Below, one piece after another: positions 8,871 to 17,980 of a stretch of 64,000 bases of DNA (position 1 is the stretch's first letter; each line of letters opens with the position of its first letter). The notes under the pieces were generated by a model. That model was not told where the DNA came from, did not search any database, and was given only the letters and a program-made list of their open reading frames with translations. Where the stretch lies: positions 174,988 to 238,987 of the forward strand of contig CAYNOT010000005.1 of the NCBI GenBank assembly GCA_964398945.1, given 5' to 3'. A program made the position numbers and the translations under genes. The stretch is from JBGTGG01 sp964398945 (GTDB taxonomy: Bacteria; Bacteroidota; Bacteroidia; Cytophagales; Cyclobacteriaceae).

Positions 8871-8936
8871 TTAACAGCAACAACACAATGCTGGTGGATG
8901 GGAATTCAGCATTTCGGAAATCAATTGTTTTTTCAT
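8871..8936 (-). CDS. Poly-cysteine leader peptide (copy a), 21 aa
   Basis: The ORF starts ATG AAA AAA, 10 nt after the end of the riboswitch P1 helix, and ends Ala-Leu-Cys-Cys-Cys-Cys-stop (TGT TGT TGC TGT TAA). Directly after the Cys codons AACC-TTA-GGTT can form a small hairpin, and the Cys codon region can alternatively pair with GCAAACAA about 20 nt downstream. All four riboswitches in the window are followed by such an ORF. By analogy with poly-Cys leader ORFs known from mycobacteria, ribosome stalling at Cys codons would couple expression to charged tRNA-Cys. Translation itself is inferred. Confidence 0.75.
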   Translation of the reverse strand: MKKQLISEMLNSHPPALCCCC

Positions 8937-8945
8937 AGTCATCAA

Positions 8946-9053
8946 TATTTATATGTCCATACTATATTAACTGGCAGGAATTAGCACCTTCTCCAAAAGG
9001 TTAGGTTGCCATAGGATCATAAAGCCTGCTCTCTCCCCTATTCTTTATAAATA
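8946..9053 (-). ncRNA. SAM-I riboswitch (copy a)
   Basis: P1 is formed by TATTTATA (9053-9046) and TATAAATA (8953-8946). The core contains AAGAATAGGGGAGAGAGC, a TGATCC...GGCAACC section and the hallmark AAGGTGCTAATTCC, matching the S-box consensus in order and spacing. It controls the leader peptide and the 169-aa gene. SAM binding normally lowers expression. Confidence 0.9.
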
Positions 9054-9058
9054 CGGTT

Positions 9059-9094
9059 CAAATATACAAAATAAAAATCTATTAAATCAATAGA
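9059..9094 (-). promoter_or_regulatory. Promoter and palindromic operator (copy a)
   Basis: The -7 box TATATTTG (9066-9059) lies 21 bp from a TTG -33 box (9090-9088), a Bacteroidota-type promoter. The -33 box is inside a 17-bp palindrome, TCTAT-N7-ATAGA (9078-9094). Palindromes of the same 5-7-5 geometry precede all four riboswitches, as expected for a repressor site. Confidence 0.7.
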
Positions 9095-9139
9095 CTAACT
9101 ATACTTTATAAAAATAGTTGCAAATATTTTCTTTTTTGA

Positions 9140-9210
9140 GTGCCCCAGGTGGGATCGAACCACCGTAGAAGGTTTTGCAGACCTTTGCCTCGCCTCTCGA
9201 CCATGGGGCC
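9140..9210 (-). tRNA. tRNA-Cys (GCA)
   Basis: The anticodon arm AAGGT-CTGCAAA-ACCTT is perfect and gives anticodon GCA. The T-arm GGTGG/CCACC with TTCGATC and an acceptor helix GCCCCA/TGGGGC complete the fold; the first acceptor pair looks mismatched, so the exact ends are uncertain by a base. It lies between the rhodanese gene and the poly-Cys leader of copy a, on the same strand. Confidence 0.85.
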
Positions 9211-9292
9211 TTGTTATATGGATAGCTTGTTTTCTTTCATTGACATAATTGTTGAAAGTTGCTGTCTCTTGGGCAATTCCCTTTCAATACTT

Positions 9293-10000
9293 TTATAAAG
9301 AATGCTCAATTGCTTCGAGAATATCTTCTCTTGTGATATTTCCTGATTTCCTCCAGACGGGCTTGTTTCCTTTGTATAAAATCAAGGTGGGTACGGATTC
9401 AATCCCGAGGGAACCCACAAGCGCACGGTTATCGCATAGTTCAATTTTAACTATGTTCAGGGCATCAGGTTGTTCACGGCCAATGGACTCAACAACAGGC
9501 GCGAGTTTTTTACAACCGCCACAATACTTAGAACCAACGTCTACCAACACCAGGTCTTTTGAGGCCACCGCTTTTTCAAATTCTTCGGTTGAAATACCTT
9601 TGTCTGCTTTTGTTTCAATGGGTTTGCCCGCACCAATCCAATGTGCAATACCTCCCGGTAATTCATAGACTTCGATGAAGCCCTGCTCGCGAAGTTGCCT
9701 GGCCACTGCTCCGCTTCGTCCGTTGTTGATCGAGTAGACAAAAACAGGTTCTTGTTTCTTTAAAGTTGCCAGTGTGTTTTTAAATGCATCTACATCCCCG
9801 GTGTTTACATGGACGGCCCCTATCAGATGGTTCTCGGAAAACTCTTGAGGCGATCGTGCATCAAGGATTTGAGGATGGGAAGACTGCTTTAATTTCTTCT
9901 CGAAAGTTTCCAGGGTTATTTTTTGGTTTTGCTGTGCATACACTTCCGTGGTCACCAAAATGAACCAGGCAATAATTGAAAGCATCACGTTGGTTTTCAT
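9293..10000 (-). CDS. Exported rhodanese-thioredoxin fusion protein
   Basis: The start at 10000 (MKTNVMLSIIAWFILV) gives a clean signal peptide ending near VYA; an upstream start at 10066 would add 22 non-hydrophobic residues. Domain 1 (about 25-125) is a rhodanese fold with LDARSPQEF and GAVHV. Its active-site loop reads VYSINNGRSG, with Ser where sulfurtransferases have Cys, so this domain is probably not a classical sulfurtransferase. Domain 2 is a thioredoxin with KYCGGCKKLAP (CxxC intact) and VPTLILYKG. It is the last gene of the SusCD-sulfatase operon. A periplasmic redox or sulfur-handling role beside the sulfatases is likely. The catalytic Cys loss is seen directly; the function is inference. 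Confidence 0.85.
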   Translation of the reverse strand: MKTNVMLSIIAWFILVTTEVYAQQNQKITLETFEKKLKQSSHPQILDARSPQEFSENHLIGAVHVNTGDVDAFKNTLATLKKQEPVFVYSINNGRSGAVARQLREQGFIEVYELPGGIAHWIGAGKPIETKADKGISTEEFEKAVASKDLVLVDVGSKYCGGCKKLAPVVESIGREQPDALNIVKIELCDNRALVGSLGIESVPTLILYKGNKPVWRKSGNITREDILEAIEHSL

Positions 10001-10067
10001 AGTTGACATTTTTATCATTGATTTATTTTTGTAGTGTGTGGGGAAAATCTTAAAGGATATACCCATA

Positions 10068-11726
10068 TTAATTATTTCGTTGCACCGAAGTTGTTGCCCC
10101 GGGAAGTGCCTGCCCCGGAATCTGCATGGGGCGTGCTGGTTTTATTTTATCATAGTCAACCACACCTGTCCGCTCCGCCCACTTAAAATACTCCGCGGAG
10201 AGTTCATTGACTATCTCAGGCAGTTGATTGGCCAGGTCTGTTGTTTCACCACGGTCTTTGCTCAAGTCGTACAACTCCCATTTGTAGTTTGGATAGGTCG
10301 ATACAATTTTCCAATCGCCTTTGCGCACAGCGCGATTGCCGGCACGTTCCCAGAAAAGCGGTTCACCGCGATTGACTTCTGTGGCCTTTCCAGTAAGCAC
10401 CGGTACTAAACTTTTACCTGCAAGCGGATGAGGTTTAACACCATTGAAGGCAGTGGGGTAAGTAGCCCCGGCCACTTCATAAAATGTAGGTGCAATATCG
10501 ATTAAGTGTGCAGTACCTTTTACCAAAGTACCTCCCTTGATTTGTTTCGGGAACCACGCGATGAACGGTGAACTGAACCCACCTTCATGCATATTGTTTT
10601 TGTATTGACGATGCGGTGTGTTGGAAACGTATGCCCAGCTTTGTTCCTGGTAATCATACGATCCGGGGGAACCAACCGGGCCTGTGTTGCGCTGCGGTTT
10701 TCGCTGCGGACTAGCGTATCCTCCCTGTGCTCCGTTATCAGAAATAAAAATAATAAGTGTGTTGTCATCTTTCTTCAACTCTTTCAGCTTGTTCAGTACT
10801 CTTCCTACACTTTGATCAACACGATCGACCATGGCCGCATACACTTCCATTTTTGCAGCCCATAACTTTTTAGCATCATACGTCAGGTGATCCCATTGCG
10901 GGACTTCGGAATCTCTTTCCGCAACAGATTGATCGGGCAGCAAAATCCCAAGCTCCCTTTGCCTTACGAGACGTTGTTGTCGCAATGAATCCCAACCAAT
11001 GTCATACCTTCCTTTGTACTTGGCAATATCTTCAGGCAACGCCTGCAACGGCCAGTGTGGAGCATTGAAGGGCAGATAGAGAAAAAATGGTTTGTTGGTT
11101 TTGCTCTGCTCATCCAAAAACGCCAATGCATTGTCGGCTATCTTGTTCGTGAGGTACTCACCCGGCTTCAGGTTTTCTTTTTTGTTGTTCTTCACCAATG
11201 TAACCGGGGGAGCCTGTCCGTACTCGCCAATGTCGAAGTAATTGCTTGCTCCGGGGATAAATCCATAGAACTGTTCAAACCCTCTTTGGTTGGGCCATGA
11301 AAGACTGTCTTTTCCTAAATGCGACTTGCCTGACATCAACGTGCTGTAACCATTCAGCTTCAATACTTCGGCCAGTGTAAGCGACTCTTTATTTAAGTAG
11401 CCCTGATAGGCCGGCAATCCGAGGTTAACATCAAAATAGCCCATGCCTGCACGATGTGAATACTGACCTGTTATCAATGAAGCGCGGGTTGGTGCACATA
11501 TTGAGTTATTGTAAAACTCTCGAAAACGAATTCCTTCGGCTGCGAGCTTGTCGATATTGGGTGTTTGAATTTCCCCACCGTAACTACCAATGTCTGAATA
11601 GCCCATATCATCTACCATTATCAAGATGATATTCGGTTTCTTATCAACCTTTTTCTGTGCATACCCTGGTGATACAAATGCCAGAAGCCCTATCAATAAA
11701 AACAGTAAGTAATTCATTTTTTTCAT
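10068..11726 (-). CDS. Arylsulfatase-like sulfatase (family S1), 552 aa
   Basis: A signal peptide (to about residue 23) is followed by NIILIMVDDMGYSD, whose Asp39-Asp40 bind calcium. Cys77 lies in CAPTRASL, the CxPxR motif matured to formylglycine. The His in GKSHLGKD and the DNGAQGG stretch are further active-site elements. The C-terminal subdomain contains ELYDLSKDRGETTDL, typical of the family. Sulfatases of this type hydrolyse sulfate esters in the periplasm, releasing sulfate. The gene lies 25 bp behind a second, similar sulfatase in the riboswitch-controlled operon, which points to sulfur scavenging rather than only carbon use. The formylglycine-generating enzyme is not in the window. 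Confidence 0.93.
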   Translation of the reverse strand: MKKMNYLLFLLIGLLAFVSPGYAQKKVDKKPNIILIMVDDMGYSDIGSYGGEIQTPNIDKLAAEGIRFREFYNNSICAPTRASLITGQYSHRAGMGYFDVNLGLPAYQGYLNKESLTLAEVLKLNGYSTLMSGKSHLGKDSLSWPNQRGFEQFYGFIPGASNYFDIGEYGQAPPVTLVKNNKKENLKPGEYLTNKIADNALAFLDEQSKTNKPFFLYLPFNAPHWPLQALPEDIAKYKGRYDIGWDSLRQQRLVRQRELGILLPDQSVAERDSEVPQWDHLTYDAKKLWAAKMEVYAAMVDRVDQSVGRVLNKLKELKKDDNTLIIFISDNGAQGGYASPQRKPQRNTGPVGSPGSYDYQEQSWAYVSNTPHRQYKNNMHEGGFSSPFIAWFPKQIKGGTLVKGTAHLIDIAPTFYEVAGATYPTAFNGVKPHPLAGKSLVPVLTGKATEVNRGEPLFWERAGNRAVRKGDWKIVSTYPNYKWELYDLSKDRGETTDLANQLPEIVNELSAEYFKWAERTGVVDYDKIKPARPMQIPGQALPGATTSVQRNN

Positions 11727-11751
11727 CTTGATTTGGAAATTTTAATTCTTG

Positions 11752-13425
11752 TCAATTATTTCTTGAGGTGCGGTTACGCGGTGGGTCAACCTGAGGAAAA
11801 TTATTAGGTTTGATGGTTTCATAATCAACCACACCAGTACGGACAGTCCATTGAACATAATCCCAAGCTAATTCCCGGACGATCTCAGGATACTCTCCGG
11901 CAAGGTCTTTTGTCTCCCCCCTGTCTTTCTCAAGGTCATAAAGCTCCCATACCGGGTTAGGATAAATAGAAACAATTTTCCATTTGCCTTTTCTTACCGC
12001 TTTATTGCCGGCCCGCTCCCAGAACAAAGGTTCACCACGATTTACTTCATCCTGCTTGCCATAGATAACAGGCACCAGGCTTTTACCGGACAGGCTATTG
12101 GTTTTAATACCGTTGTGTGCAGCAGGGTATTTTGCTCCTGCAAGTTCATAGAACGTGGGGGCCAGATCGATCAGGTGGCCAGTGCCTTTTGAAATAGCTC
12201 CCTGTTTAATTTGCTTTGGGAACCATGCTATGAAGGGCGTTCGAAAACCGCCTTCATAAGGCCTTCCCTTATAAGCCCGTAAAGGGGTATTTGAAAGATG
12301 GGCCCACGGTTGTTCCTGATAATCAAATGAACCGGAAGTTCCGACAGGTCCACTGTTTAAAACCAATCCTGTGCGCTTTTGATTGAAACTGTTAAAACCA
12401 CCTTGCGCACCATTATCCGAAATAAAAACGATCAATGTGTTGTCGTCTTTTTTCAGTTCTTTGAGTTTAGCCAGAATCTTTCCAACACCCTGATCCATCC
12501 GGTCCACCATTGCGGCATAAACTTCCATCTTTGCTTTCCAGAATTGTTGTTCATCATACGTAAGCTTGTTCCAATAAGGAACATCAGGATCGCGCTCTGT
12601 CAACGTTTGATTCGGATCCGTTATCCCCGATTTTTTCTGGCGTTCCAGTCTCAGGGTACGCAGTGAATCCCAACCGATGTCATACTTGCCTTTATACTTA
12701 GCGATATCTTCCGGCAATGCCTGCAATGGCCAGTGCGGTGCGTTATACGCTACATAAAGAAAAAATGGTTTTCCCGTTTTATTCTGCTCTTCCAGGAATT
12801 GAGTAGCATTCGTTGTTATTTCATCTGTGAAATAATAACTATCCGGTTCAGGATGCAGTTCCTGGTTATTCCTTATCAACTTCACGGGATACTCCCTTCC
12901 TCCGAGGATCATCGGGTTGGCATTGAAGTAATTGGCCCCGCCTCCAACAATACCGTAGAACTGATCAAATCCTCTCTGGTTTGGCCAATGCTGAACACTG
13001 TCTTTTCCCACATGCCATTTTCCTGAAATCAGGGTACTATAGCCGGCCGTTCGTAATACTTCACCAATCGTTAATGATTCTTTATTAAGATATCCCTGGT
13101 AAGCTGGTATCCCGAGGTTCACATCAAAATAACCGACCCCGGCTTTATGCGGGTATTGTCCTGTGAGCAGCGAAGCCCGCGTGGGAGCACAGATAAAATT
13201 GTTGTAAAACTCACGGAGACGAAGTCCTTCAGATGCAAGCTTGTCAAGGTTCGGTGTCTGGATTTCACCTCCGTAAGAACCAAGATCGGAGTAACCCATA
13301 TCATCCACCATGATGAGGATGATGTTGGGACGTGTATCCTTTGCTTTCTGGGCAAAGGACAAGGATGCAAGAAATGCAAAGAAAATTGTGATGTATGATT
13401 TACTGTTTTTCATTCTTTCTTTCAT
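11752..13425 (-). CDS. Arylsulfatase-like sulfatase (family S1), 557 aa
   Basis: It is a tandem paralogue of the neighbouring sulfatase, similar along the whole length. It has a signal peptide (about residue 25), NIILIMVDDMGYSDLG, the formylglycine Cys79 in CAPTRASLLTGQ, GKWHVGKD and SDNGAQGG. The stop of SusD lies 9 bp before its start, so it is co-transcribed; a start at the fifth codon (MKNSKSY) is possible. The two enzymes differ in the loops around the catalytic pocket (for example ILGGREYPVKLI here), so they may take different sulfate esters. The substrate cannot be told from sequence alone. Confidence 0.93.
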   Translation of the reverse strand: MKERMKNSKSYITIFFAFLASLSFAQKAKDTRPNIILIMVDDMGYSDLGSYGGEIQTPNLDKLASEGLRLREFYNNFICAPTRASLLTGQYPHKAGVGYFDVNLGIPAYQGYLNKESLTIGEVLRTAGYSTLISGKWHVGKDSVQHWPNQRGFDQFYGIVGGGANYFNANPMILGGREYPVKLIRNNQELHPEPDSYYFTDEITTNATQFLEEQNKTGKPFFLYVAYNAPHWPLQALPEDIAKYKGKYDIGWDSLRTLRLERQKKSGITDPNQTLTERDPDVPYWNKLTYDEQQFWKAKMEVYAAMVDRMDQGVGKILAKLKELKKDDNTLIVFISDNGAQGGFNSFNQKRTGLVLNSGPVGTSGSFDYQEQPWAHLSNTPLRAYKGRPYEGGFRTPFIAWFPKQIKQGAISKGTGHLIDLAPTFYELAGAKYPAAHNGIKTNSLSGKSLVPVIYGKQDEVNRGEPLFWERAGNKAVRKGKWKIVSIYPNPVWELYDLEKDRGETKDLAGEYPEIVRELAWDYVQWTVRTGVVDYETIKPNNFPQVDPPRNRTSRNN

Positions 13426-13434
13426 TTGAAGTGA

Positions 13435-14898
13435 TCAAAAATTCACCCAATCCGGGTGCTGCTTCAGTTTCGGGTTCAGGTTTATTTCGCGTTGAGGTGT
13501 TGGAAAGTGTACATGGCGTGGTGCTGCATTTGTTTTGCCTGCAGCGTGTAACGTGGCCACGTAATAATCAGGCCCTCTTCTGGCCAGGTCGAACCAGCGT
13601 TGGTATTCAAACACTAATTCTTTTCTTCTTTCCTGAAAAACAGAATCGCGGAATTCGCTTACACTAAGTGCAGGATAAGTATCCGCGAGCTTGTCAATGC
13701 CCGCGCGATTGCGAACTTCATCAATGGCCCAGTAAGCATCTGCTGTCGGTCCGTTGTTGTCTTCATTCAATGCTTCTGCATAAATAAGAAGTACTTCAGC
13801 ATAGCGGATAATGGGAAGGTTCTTGGACGAATTTCCTTGTGAACCCACCGCTGCCTGATCGTAGTACTTGTGCAAGTGAGGCTCGAAGGTGTAGAGCTGT
13901 CCGTTTGCAGGACTAATCATTTGCGTAACAAACGTAACGGCTTTGCGCTCATCGTTATCGGCAAAGCTTTCATACAGGTTACCCGGTTGGTTAATCATGT
14001 CGGCATAGTCACCGTTTATCCCAGGCGGTTCGAAAGGCGCTGAGCGACTGGCCAGGCTATTTCCCTGATAGTTAAAGAACCCTTTGAACTGAGCCGAAAA
14101 AATATGCTCTATTCCATTTTTCGTGGACACATTAAAGACATCGGCAAAGTTGTCAAACAGTTGATAGGTCTGACTGTCGATTACTTCTTTGCTTTTGTCG
14201 GCAGCTTTTTTCCATTCCTCTTGCGTGAGGTAAACTTTCGATAGTAAACTTTTCGCTGCACCGGACGTAGCCCGGCCTACATCACTGCTGGTGTATACCG
14301 CAGGAAGCGCTTCCGCATCGGTTAAGTCCTGGATGATTTGTTGATACACCAACGCTTCGGCAGCTTTTTCCACGTAAAGGTTTTCGGCAGTTAAAGCCCT
14401 GGTTTCGTGCAGCACAATCGGTACATCGCCAAACCACCGAACGAGGTTGAAGTAATGGAGGGCACGCAGGAATTTTGCTTCGTTGATCAACCTGTTGCGA
14501 AGTACCGCAGTGATTTCAGTATCGCTAATGAGTGCAATACGATCGATCGCGATATTGGAAACATTGATGGCGTCATAACTTTGCTTCCACAGTTGTTCCA
14601 TCCGGTCGTTTAACGGATCGTGTGTCAACCCGGAGATTGCCCTTACGTGTGCGTTTCTTGCGCGGGGTCCTGCAGCATAATCATCGGTAGCCATCTCTAC
14701 TCCAATCTGGAACAAGCTGTTGTAAAGCGATTGTCCTGTTTCGTAAAGTTTTCTATACCCTCCATTAACAGCAGCAATAGCTTGGTCACCGGTGTTGTAA
14801 AATTGATCGGAGGTAATGTAAGACTGCGGATCTTCATCCAGCGAAATACAGGAGAGTAAAACCCCTGCTATAATGGCCGATAAAAATATCTTTTTCAT
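13435..14898 (-). CDS. SusD/RagB-family outer-membrane lipoprotein, 487 aa
   Basis: The lipoprotein signal ends in GVLLSC (Cys16). The body has SusD features: DQFYNTGDQAIAAVNGGY, ALHYFNLVRWFGDVPIVL, a RYAEVLLIYAEALNE segment and the C-terminal RRKELVFEYQRWFDLARRG. SusD proteins cap the SusC transporter and bind ligand at the cell surface. It lies 39 bp after SusC. Because the operon is controlled by a SAM riboswitch and contains sulfatases, the ligand may be a sulfated molecule rather than a plain glycan. Confidence 0.93.
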   Translation of the reverse strand: MKKIFLSAIIAGVLLSCISLDEDPQSYITSDQFYNTGDQAIAAVNGGYRKLYETGQSLYNSLFQIGVEMATDDYAAGPRARNAHVRAISGLTHDPLNDRMEQLWKQSYDAINVSNIAIDRIALISDTEITAVLRNRLINEAKFLRALHYFNLVRWFGDVPIVLHETRALTAENLYVEKAAEALVYQQIIQDLTDAEALPAVYTSSDVGRATSGAAKSLLSKVYLTQEEWKKAADKSKEVIDSQTYQLFDNFADVFNVSTKNGIEHIFSAQFKGFFNYQGNSLASRSAPFEPPGINGDYADMINQPGNLYESFADNDERKAVTFVTQMISPANGQLYTFEPHLHKYYDQAAVGSQGNSSKNLPIIRYAEVLLIYAEALNEDNNGPTADAYWAIDEVRNRAGIDKLADTYPALSVSEFRDSVFQERRKELVFEYQRWFDLARRGPDYYVATLHAAGKTNAAPRHVHFPTPQREINLNPKLKQHPDWVNF

Positions 14899-14937
14899 AG
14901 TTCAAGTGTGTTGTTGTGAAAATTTTTAAGATTGAAA

Positions 14938-17900
14938 TCAAAAGGTGACAGTAAGCCCAGCGCTGATAGTTCTCGACACCGGGTAAATTCCGGAATCAGT
15001 TCCTTGCGATACGGTGTTGTTGCCCGAAGTAATTTCAGGATCAAAGCCTGTGTATTTTGTCCATGTTAGCAAGTTCTGTCCGATCACGTAAACGCGCAGG
15101 TTTGATAAGCGAACCTTTTCAATAAATTGCCTGGGAACAGAATAACCCAGTGTAAGGCTTTTAAGCCGAAGGAATGATCCATCTTCAATGAGCCTGTCAG
15201 AAAAAACCGGGGCAGGATCAAGCTTGGCGCGCGGCATGGTCGTACTGGGGTTTTCTTCTGTCCAGCGATCCAGCGCAGAGGTAGATGCATTTTGCTGACC
15301 ATTAAACAACTCAAGCGTCTGCTTGTTACCATTCAGGATTTGATTGCCAACAACACCCTGGAAGAAAAATGATAAGTCGAAATCCCTCCACCCTAAATTG
15401 TTAGTGATACCAAAAATGAAATCCGGTTGTGCATTACCAATAATCCTTCTGTCCAATGCTGTAGTAAATTGATTGTCACCGCTGAAGTCTTTGTATAAAC
15501 GATCACCGGCTTTAGGGGTAGCGTTGCCCGTGTAAGCACCTTTGGTTGCTTCTTCGCCTGTTTGTAAAATACCATCCGTAACGGTTCCATAGAACGTGCC
15601 TAACGGCTCACCTACTTTCACGATATAATTTCCGCTGAGGTATGATTCACTTCCTTCGCCAATACTGGTTACTTTGTTGCGGTTAATGGAGAAGTTAATA
15701 CTCGTGTTCCAGGTGAGTTTACCTTCAAGATTGACTGTGTTGATGCCAAGCTCAAGGCCCCTGTTTTCTACTGAACCATAATTTTGTAGCGATGTAGCTT
15801 GTCCGGATGTCCAGGGAAGTTCAACGTTAAGCAACAGGTCATTTGTTTTCTTATAGTATCCATCCAGGGTTACGATCAACCGGTTGTGAAGCAGTCCTAA
15901 ATCAATTCCAACATCGAACTGGTTGGTGGTTTCCCATCCCAGGTCGCTGTTGGCAATTCCGTTCGGTACAAATCCGGTTACAAGGTTTCCGCCTAACAGG
16001 TAGGTAACACTTCTTAACGTTGCCAGGGATTGGTATTCCCCGATTTCCTGGTTACCGGTTGCACCATAGCTCGCACGAAGTTTAAGATCGCTGATCGTCC
16101 TTCCGCTAAAGAATCCTTCTTCACTGATTTTCCATGATGCAGCAGCAGATGGGAAGTATCCCCATTTATTATTTTTACCAAAGCGGGACGATCCATCGGT
16201 GCGCAGGCTGGCAGTAAAGAAATATTTACTTGCATAGTTATAATTGACCCTCCCTAAATAGGACAGAAGCGCCCATGAAGTGTTATTGGAGTAGGGTCGC
16301 GTGGTGACGGCACCATCTTGCAAGCTGTTGTACGTTACATTGTCTGTCACGAAGTTCGTTGCCCCGGTCCTTACGATATCGCGCTGGTATTCTTGCTGTG
16401 TAAAACCAACCAGTGCATTGATCGAATGATTGCCAAATTGTTTTGAATAGGTCAATGTATTTTCGTTTAGCCATGATGAAGAGTTCAGTACACCTATTGA
16501 AGCAGAGCCATTGTTTATTGAGCCTTCATAAATAGTGCTGGGTATGTAGTTCTCATCTTTTGTATTGGTAATGTCTGTTCCAAAAAGCACTTTAAAATTC
16601 AAGCCTTTTAAAAGACTGTATTCAGCAAATGCAGTTCCGAGCAAACGGTTTGTCGCGGTCTTGTTAATTTGTTCGTTGAGGGATGCGATTGGGTTTGAAA
16701 AAATATTTTCGAATGGATTGCGAAGCGTGTAGCTTCCATCCGGTTCGTAAATTGTGGCCGTTGGCGGCATCGTGAGCAAGGCGGTCACAATTCCACCCGG
16801 GGCAACGTTCGCGTTGGTTTTACTTCCTGTTAAATTGACCCCGATCGTTAAGCGGTCAGTGGGTTTGGTCTCCAGGTTAATACGGGTGCTGAACCTTTCG
16901 AAGTCCGTATTTTTTATAATACCATCCTGACTGAAATAACTTCCTGAAATAGCATACCGTGTTTTCTGGCTTCCGCCTGAAAGTGACAGTTGATGATTTT
17001 GTGTCGGGGCAGACTGGAAGCCTTCGTCCTGCCAGTCGGTGCCGTTACCTAACTGGTCAATCTCTTCTTGCGAAAGGTATTGAAATTTTCCACCGGCCGG
17101 GTTGGTGTCATACAATGCATCGTTCCGGAGCGAGGCAAACTGAGGTGCGTTAAGAACATCGATTTTCTTGCGAAGGTTTTGGACTCCATACGTTACATCG
17201 TAGGTGATAACGTTTTGGCCAGCTTTTCCTTTTTTAGTAGTAATAATGATTACACCATTCGCCCCCCGTGAACCATAAATGGCAGTTGCTGAAGCGTCTT
17301 TAAGAATATCGATGGATTCAATATCCGATGGATTGATGGCCGAGAGTGGATTTACATTCGCTCCACTGATGGCACCGGTACTTTGTTCTGTGTTGTAAAC
17401 CGGGTATCCATCGATGACGTAAAGCGGTTCGTTACCACCTTGAATAGAACTGCCTCCGCGAATGCGGATACTCACACCACCACCAGGCTGGCCGGAAGTT
17501 TGGGTTACCTGGACCCCGGCCACCGCACCTTGCAAAGCACGATCAACAGAACTGATGGGCTGCTTAAGGATATCTTGCGGAACAGAAGCAATGGATCCGG
17601 TCAGTTCACTTTTCTTTTGTGTGCCATAGCCCACTACAACAACTTCCTCCAGCAGGTTATCATTTCTTAACTGGACTTCTATTGGTTCATCAGGTTCATA
17701 AACCTCAACCTCCTGGCTTTTAAAGCCAACGGAAGATATCAGCAAGGTAAACGGGAGTTCTTTGCCCCCGCTAATATTGAACAGTCCGTTAGCGTCAGAC
17801 AATGCATACGCATTCGTTCCTTTAATCAATACCGTTGCCCCGGGCAACGGCAGGCCAGCTTCATCTTTTACTTCACCCTTGATAATTTCCTGGGCAAGTA

Positions 17901-17949
17901 CCGCTGGCAAGACTGAAAAGGATAATAGTGTCGATAGTATAATTTTCAT
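14938..17949 (-). CDS. SusC/RagA-family TonB-dependent transporter, 1003 aa
   Basis: A signal peptide is followed by a carboxypeptidase-regulatory-like domain (GEVKDEAGLPLPGATVLIKG), then EEVVVVGYGTQKKSELTG, the plug (SIRIRGGSSIQGGNEPLYVIDG) and a long beta-barrel ending in aromatic FTVTF-type residues. It imports oligomeric ligand across the outer membrane using TonB energy. It is the first gene of the sulfatase operon, behind operator, SAM riboswitch, leader peptide and structured block at 17981-18413. Its N-terminal domain, with KGTNAYALSDANG and SQEVEVYE, is much closer to that of the TonB receptor at 39808-42396 than to the PUL SusC at 32102-35113. Confidence 0.95.
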   Translation of the reverse strand: MKIILSTLLSFSVLPAVLAQEIIKGEVKDEAGLPLPGATVLIKGTNAYALSDANGLFNISGGKELPFTLLISSVGFKSQEVEVYEPDEPIEVQLRNDNLLEEVVVVGYGTQKKSELTGSIASVPQDILKQPISSVDRALQGAVAGVQVTQTSGQPGGGVSIRIRGGSSIQGGNEPLYVIDGYPVYNTEQSTGAISGANVNPLSAINPSDIESIDILKDASATAIYGSRGANGVIIITTKKGKAGQNVITYDVTYGVQNLRKKIDVLNAPQFASLRNDALYDTNPAGGKFQYLSQEEIDQLGNGTDWQDEGFQSAPTQNHQLSLSGGSQKTRYAISGSYFSQDGIIKNTDFERFSTRINLETKPTDRLTIGVNLTGSKTNANVAPGGIVTALLTMPPTATIYEPDGSYTLRNPFENIFSNPIASLNEQINKTATNRLLGTAFAEYSLLKGLNFKVLFGTDITNTKDENYIPSTIYEGSINNGSASIGVLNSSSWLNENTLTYSKQFGNHSINALVGFTQQEYQRDIVRTGATNFVTDNVTYNSLQDGAVTTRPYSNNTSWALLSYLGRVNYNYASKYFFTASLRTDGSSRFGKNNKWGYFPSAAASWKISEEGFFSGRTISDLKLRASYGATGNQEIGEYQSLATLRSVTYLLGGNLVTGFVPNGIANSDLGWETTNQFDVGIDLGLLHNRLIVTLDGYYKKTNDLLLNVELPWTSGQATSLQNYGSVENRGLELGINTVNLEGKLTWNTSINFSINRNKVTSIGEGSESYLSGNYIVKVGEPLGTFYGTVTDGILQTGEEATKGAYTGNATPKAGDRLYKDFSGDNQFTTALDRRIIGNAQPDFIFGITNNLGWRDFDLSFFFQGVVGNQILNGNKQTLELFNGQQNASTSALDRWTEENPSTTMPRAKLDPAPVFSDRLIEDGSFLRLKSLTLGYSVPRQFIEKVRLSNLRVYVIGQNLLTWTKYTGFDPEITSGNNTVSQGTDSGIYPVSRTISAGLTVTF

Positions 17950-17980
17950 TTGTAAATTATTGTTAAATGTTCATTGAATG

